Source: Volvox africanus
Lineage: Eukaryota; Chlorophyta; Chlorophyceae; Chlamydomonadales; Volvocaceae
NCBI GenBank assembly: GCA_030268105.1
Contig: BSDZ01000044.1
Coordinates: forward strand, 1-64,000
Direction: 5' to 3'
DNA length: 64,000 nucleotides
Part shown: piece after piece, positions 58,968-64,000 of the stretch
Layout: every line of letters begins with the position of its first letter
How positions within the stretch are numbered: the stretch's first letter is position 1
The notes under the pieces: generated by a model
Told to the model about the DNA's origin: nothing
The model's database searches: none
Seen by the model: the letters and a program-made list of their open reading frames with translations, nothing else
Program-made: the position numbers and the translations under genes

Positions 58968-60700
58968 AGTGCTCTTTTGGACATAGCACTATTGTTCCAA
59001 AGCATGACAGAAGGCCGCCGGCGGAACTAATTGAGCGCGGCCTTGCAAAGGAAGCTGGACGCCGTAAAAGGGCCGCTACTTGATAAGATAGCTTATTTGC
59101 CCTAACGACATCTGGTACAAAGAGCGAGCTTAGCAGCTGATGTCATTTGGAAGGAACTAAATGTGGCTTATATCAGCCTTTCAGAGATGTTCTAGGATAG
59201 CTCAAACAAAATTTAAAAATGAGCAAATTGGATGCTCAGGGATTCTGGTTCCTGAAACATAAAATGTGTTGCCTTTCCTTATCCTAGATTTGCATATTGG
59301 TAACTTGAAACATAATCTTATCAAGTCATGAAATATTAAAGGTGATTAAAACGTATAGATGACCGTGCGATCTGTTTTTTTATTCTGCTCCAAACGTACG
59401 TTTGGACGAGCGAGCGGCCATGCATGTCGTACAAATACAGGGCTTCCTGTTTTCCAAACAGGACGACGTTGAAAATAGTAAACGGGCTTGGAGCAGTTTA
59501 TCAACCTTTAACTCGAGCTTGGGCCTGATTTCAGTGCACATCTTTGAGCAGAGACTGATACTTTCGAAGAGCCTTCAGCACAGGGCGGCGCACACCTAGT
59601 CATCCGTTACTTTCATACAATTTAATCAATCACCGAGCTGTGTTTATTTTTTTGATGATGGCCGATTCACGGTTACACTGCGACATGCTTCTAAGGTCCC
59701 GGTGAAAGTGGCCACATACTACGCGTCCTATACTGTAGCGAAAGAATGGGGTGTGGAGCATCTGTTGTAAGTGGTTCTTTGTGAAGAGATTTATCGCAGC
59801 TCGTACACGGGGATGCATAGGCCTTGTGGGCCAGCCTAGTTCTCCTCTGAAAAGGCATTTATTTTCACGGCCTTTATTTATGTTCCTGCAGGATGCAAAT
59901 ACAGGCCAGGCAAGGGTGACGCCTGTACCCCTTCCACCAAGGGCAGAGGTAGGCACCTTTAAGACCTGAGTCCACTGCATATCTGCATGTTAATGCTGCT
60001 ATGATAATATATGTCGTATCGGCCGGAATGGCGATTACCATCGCGAAGTAAAGCATTCCTTTGTGGGCACCGCGTCCCCAAACCATTGAAAGGAGCAACG
60101 GATCCCATTTTCGTAGAAAGCCGAAGGATTCGTATGGACCTAAAAGATCAGTGTTTATAGTAGCACCACCATATGGGTGCCTTCTTAGCGCGCTTACTTT
60201 TCCTTTCTCGGCAGTGCTTGCCTGACGTCATCCCAGCTGCTGTCTTTTAGATCAGTGTGTCGCGGACTAATGGTGGTCCCTGTTTCGTCGCCCGTTCAGC
60301 AGCGAGCGTCTCGGTTGTCACATAGGAATGTTGCGTAGGCACGGGCTTCAGTACTTGCACGTCGGTATCAGAGCCTTTTTCCGCTGCAAAGATCTGCTAC
60401 ATGCCCCCTTCTGGCATCCGGCAGCCTATTTCCAACAGCAGTGGATATATGCCGTTATTGGCGCTGCTGGCATGCACAAGGGTCACACGCTGGGGACGTT
60501 TCCCATCCACATCGGCCGCGATGATACACACACACCTCTGAGAAACCGCCTACATGAGCCCAAGTCGCATTACAAAGCTACGTCACCTGCCGCGGGGATG
60601 AACTCTCAAGAACGGTCACCTTCCATAATTACATACACACTCTTTTTGTGTGTGCTGGCGCCTTCCTCCCTATCCCTCCTAACCTTGCCTTTCCGACCAG
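58968..60700. other. Intergenic region between divergent genes
   Basis: This region holds the upstream side of the minus-strand plastid-protein gene and the 5' part of the plus-strand HET-ankyrin gene. 59180-59400 is AT-rich. A possible small plus-strand exon at 59892-59948 (acceptor CTGCAG, donor GAG|GTAGGC, 19 open codons) is unproven. A palindromic TGACGTCA, a bZIP-type site, lies at 60223-60230. 60640-60700 is a pyrimidine-rich tract ending CCGACCAG that serves as a splice acceptor, so at least one 5' exon of the HET gene, possibly non-coding, should lie here. I could not identify it. Confidence 0.5.
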
Positions 60701-63700
60701 AATGTCCTGGCTTGCATCCAAGAGAACCGTCAGCTCGATGACCTGCCCGACTGCGTCGCTGATCTCCATTATGGGATGCCAGCGGCACTTAAACAAGCCC
60801 CCATGCGCCTGCTCAAAATAAGTAACGTACTCGCCTGGACCAACCTCCGGGTCTACGAAGAAGTGCCCCCCTCCGCCTGCCTCAACCTGCCGTACTCGGA
60901 AGTGGACGACGCACTATGGGACCAGGCTGCAGTACTCTCCTGGCGTTGGGGCGCTCCGAAACCCTCAAAACTCCAACACGGGTACTCCCCCATGCAGCAG
61001 ACTCAATTCACAGAGTTCTGCGAAGTCCTCACCCGCCTTCGTGACAACGGCATGCAGTACGTGTGGATCGACTGGTGCTGCGTGCCCCAATATAGCTCCT
61101 CCCCCATGGTAGAGATCATGCGATCGAAGGTGTTCTACATGCGGGCTCGCTCCATGGTCATCATCCCCACTTTCCACCCCATCCCGCCAGAGGGCATCGT
61201 GCGGCTGCTGCTAGTCAAGGCCGCCCGCTCCTTGAAGAAACGTGGCCACAAATCCCTTCATTGCGCCGCGGCCGCAGATGTAATGAACTCAATCTTGGCA
61301 AGGGAGCAGGTCGCGGGTCGAGAGTACTTCAGCCGAGTGTGGACGCTGGCGGAACGGATGGCGCGTCACGGCCGCTCTGAGCAGCTGTGCAACTGGCTTT
61401 CCCTAGAGGCGTGGCTGGGAATGGTTGTAGATGCTATGCTCAAGAGCACCGACGACAAGACGGCCTCGCAGATCTACAAGAAGATTCTGGGCACGGAGGC
61501 GGGGGACCTGCTGGATAAGATTCTGGACCCGCTTGCAGCAGCGGTAAAGACGGGCAGCATGCTGGTGGCAGAAGGTCTGGAGGAGATGGTGGCGCAGCTT
61601 TTCGAAATGGCTGTCAACATGTGGAAATCGCAGTCCATCTTGGAAGAGGCGCCCACCAAGCCCTGGCTGCTGTCTTACCTGGAGGAGGCGCACACGGGCG
61701 TGTACCATGCTTGGAACGAAGGCGACCGAGTGTGGGCTGTTTACAGTTATTTCTGCTGGAAGCAGTTGGATCAAATGCAGCCCACGGCGCTGCTAGAGGC
61801 GCTTCAGGACTTGGCCAGGGTGGCGGGAGCGCACCGGCGGCACATGGTGGGCCTGGCAAAGCGGCTGGGTGTGGATAAATTGTTACCTGTTGAGGAGATG
61901 GACGAGCGGCTGCTGAAGGCCGCGGAGGCGGGCGACGTGTCGCTGGTGCAGGAACTGATCGAGCAGGGGGCTAACACCCAGCTTTCAAATGAGAAAGAGG
62001 TAAGGGACAGAGAGAGATCAGAAGGTTCTGGTTGGAAGGGGATGGTTGAGGACGAGAGAGGCAGTCACTTACGGGGGCAAAGAGGGGAGACCCGAAGCTC
62101 CTCAGGAAGGGGGGAAGGACGGCCGCAGTGCATGCAGCGTCAGGGTAGCAAATGGAGCGGCGATAACGCCCAAAAGCTGACAGGGGGTCTCCTGCCCTTG
62201 AGCAAGCAAGAGTGGGATAATAGTCGTTTTCAATGCCAAGCGAATAGGATCAAACGACATTTGACACTCTTAATGGAGACCCGATACTGGGGGCGGGTTG
62301 CGGATAAGATGGCTGCCTCAATGGCTGTTGGGCGCAGGAACGAACGCATATTATAATTGAAGTCATTTTAAAACCGGAGACGTATTCGGTGGAAAGGGTT
62401 TGAATGGACGGCATTATATAATCCAAGCTCGTGCACCTGACGTAAGCTGCGAATGGGCGGGGTTGGTTTTGGTCGGAAGAAACCATCTTGCTAAAGCAAC
62501 GAAGCCAACAGATAAGACTTAGATTGACGGAAGTTTGATGTAGGAGGGGTCTGGCGAACGCGCAACGTTGGTAGCGGTAGTGGTGACTGGTAAGTGTCGG
62601 GGAAGCTGGCTGGCCTCTCATTGTGCATGGATAATGAGCAACGCGGGACAACCAAACGGAGGCATGCAATATGCGTGCGGTGTGGGGGGGGGGGGTAGAG
62701 ACCCCTCTCCCATCATCTTTCATCATCGCCCAACATCCATAGCTTCTTCCAAGGTTATGAGGTCTTGGTTTCAACGTAGGGTCTCCGGTCGTACCCGTAT
62801 TGGGGAGAGGGGTATTGGGGAGAGGCGTGCTACCCAGGATGTATGGGGAGTAGGTGAGAAGGGAATGGCGACGGGCAGGGGTGCGGGATGTGTCAGCATG
62901 CTGGATGGGATGGGATTTAAAACTGAGCCGCGAGTAAGAAGTGTTTGAGAAGGAAGTGGTAATGTGGGGCAGCGTGTGCCCCTGTTTCGATTATAGGGAT
63001 GAGCAGTTGGGACAGGAGGCTGCACCAGGCGGTGCCGCCAGCTCACACCTCAGCGTAGCAAATCTCAGCTAACAATCATCCACTGCTGTTGCTGTCATTC
63101 TGTCCTGAAGACAGAGCCCTGACCATTATCCCTGTTCTTCCCGCCAGTCCATCCTCGCAAGGGACGTTCATCCAGGCAGTCTCCTAGGCTGTGTTTAGGC
63201 GACATCATCCACATTTCTAGTTCCCCTCACCCTGCCCCGCCTCCGGTGTTGTTATGCCGCCTACCCCAGGACAATGTGACTGCGTTCTTCCTGTCCTGCC
63301 AAAAGGGCCATTTGGATGTGGCTAAGGTGCTGTTGGCCGCGGGTGCGCCCATCAACGGCGCGAAAACGGTGAGTGAGGGACGACGGATCTTACGGGTGCT
63401 AGATTTTACTCAAATTGCAATTTGGGGGGTCGGGAGATCAAAAGGTTATACCTGGAGGAATGATCTCGGAACAACCTTGAAAAACAAAGCAGGAATGTTG
63501 CGAGGTCACCGTACAGCTCCGGAGTATGAAGCAAGAGCGCACGTACAACTACAGGAACAGTGCAGGGGCTGGGGCAGTGCCTTGGAGGGGCAATGCAGGG
63601 TCAGGACCTGGCTGTGCCTATCGCGGGGTCAGGCAAACGGGTCGCGGGGTTCACCAGCCTCCATGTCGGTGTTGACGTGGAGCTCGTCAGTACCGGATCT

Positions 63701-64000
63701 CCGGAGGCCGCATCTCTAGATTAACCCCCTCAGTTCCCCAGGCCCCCAGCCCCCCAGCCCCTCCGGGCGGCCTCAAACCCAGGCCCTTCCCGTGCGGCGG
63801 GTTCATCCCGTGCAGAGGTCCCGCCTCTCACCCTTTTTCCTCCCTTCTCCCCGGGTCACCTCTGCCCCCCCCCTCCGCACACACACACACACACAGAGTG
63901 GCTGTGCGCCTCTCCACACCGCTGCCATGAACGGCCACAGCGAGGTTCTCAAGTACCTGCTGGAGGCGGGGGCCAATAAGGAGGTCTGCTTCCATGTACG
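60701..64000 (+). CDS. HET-like domain and ankyrin-repeat protein (partial, runs off the right end)
   Basis: Modelled exons: 60701-61999, 63270-63368 and 63897 to the window end, joined by GT-AG introns in phase 0 (GAG|GTAAGG...CCCCAG, ACG|GTGAGT...CACACAG). The first in-frame ATG is at 60776. The frame is open and coding-like back to the acceptor at 60700, so translation may start in an upstream exon. Counting from that ATG, VLSWRWG (53-59), QYVWIDWCCVPQ (94-105), RARSMVIIPTF (123-133) and YFSRVWTLAE (184-193) match the blocks of the HET (heterokaryon incompatibility) domain. An alpha-helical middle of ~180 residues follows. Ankyrin repeats begin at DERLLKAAEAGDVSLVQELI (about 375-394); exon 2 encodes exactly one 33-residue repeat (GHLDVAKVLLAAGAPIN) and exon 3 another (APLHTAAMNGHSEVLKYLL). 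In fungi such proteins trigger cell death after non-self recognition; a similar role here is inference. The frame reading on past 61999 to 62356 is intron. Confidence 0.82.

Noticed and set aside
62000..62356. Continuation of the HET-ankyrin frame past 61999
   Set aside because: The ankyrin pattern stops at GAG|GTAAGG and resumes in phase at 63270. The extra 119 codons are low-complexity and break the repeat.

Overview
The window looks like a nuclear segment of a eukaryotic alga, most likely a chlorophyte of the Chlamydomonas order. Three things point there: a short interstitial telomere tract of the TTTTAGGG type (45080-45098), TGTAA polyadenylation-like signals just after the stop codon of a six-exon gene, and a conserved protein with a transit-peptide-like N terminus in that gene. 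Compact phase-consistent introns, a tRNA-headed SINE-like element and a Ty3/gypsy retrotransposon show it is eukaryotic. The species cannot be fixed from the sequence, and the telomere tract is only about 2.4 repeats long.

Layout. 1-37095 is one uninterrupted satellite of 160-bp monomers (about 232 copies) with higher-order duplications. 37166-43085 is a second, unrelated satellite of 76- and 81-bp monomers, G/T-rich and almost free of A on the plus strand. 43086-45970 is a patchwork: G-rich DNA with quadruplex potential, two nearly identical copies of an ~870-bp segment, a 65-bp tandem duplication, and the telomere-like tract exactly at the start of the second copy. 45971-52487 is a decayed Ty3/gypsy retrotransposon on the minus strand. 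It is interrupted by three later insertions: a solo LTR of its own family with target-site duplication, a SINE-like element with target-site duplication, and a ~390-bp AT-rich piece with an open frame of bacterial, possibly Rickettsiales-like, appearance. 52488-54570 is AT-rich intergenic or repeat-derived DNA.

Two host genes occupy the right end. A minus-strand gene (58967 to 54612) resolves into six exons with consistent splice sites and phases, giving a 482-residue, probably plastid-targeted conserved protein. Its fourth intron (1.8 kb) carries two diverged ~0.8-kb repeat units. A plus-strand gene (from 60701 or earlier, running off the right end) encodes a HET-like domain followed by ankyrin repeats. 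After the first repeat, each repeat sits on its own phase-0 exon. This resembles the HET-ankyrin architecture used in fungal non-self recognition and is the most interesting protein-coding finding.

Most long open frames in the two satellites are consequences of base composition or periodicity, not genes.
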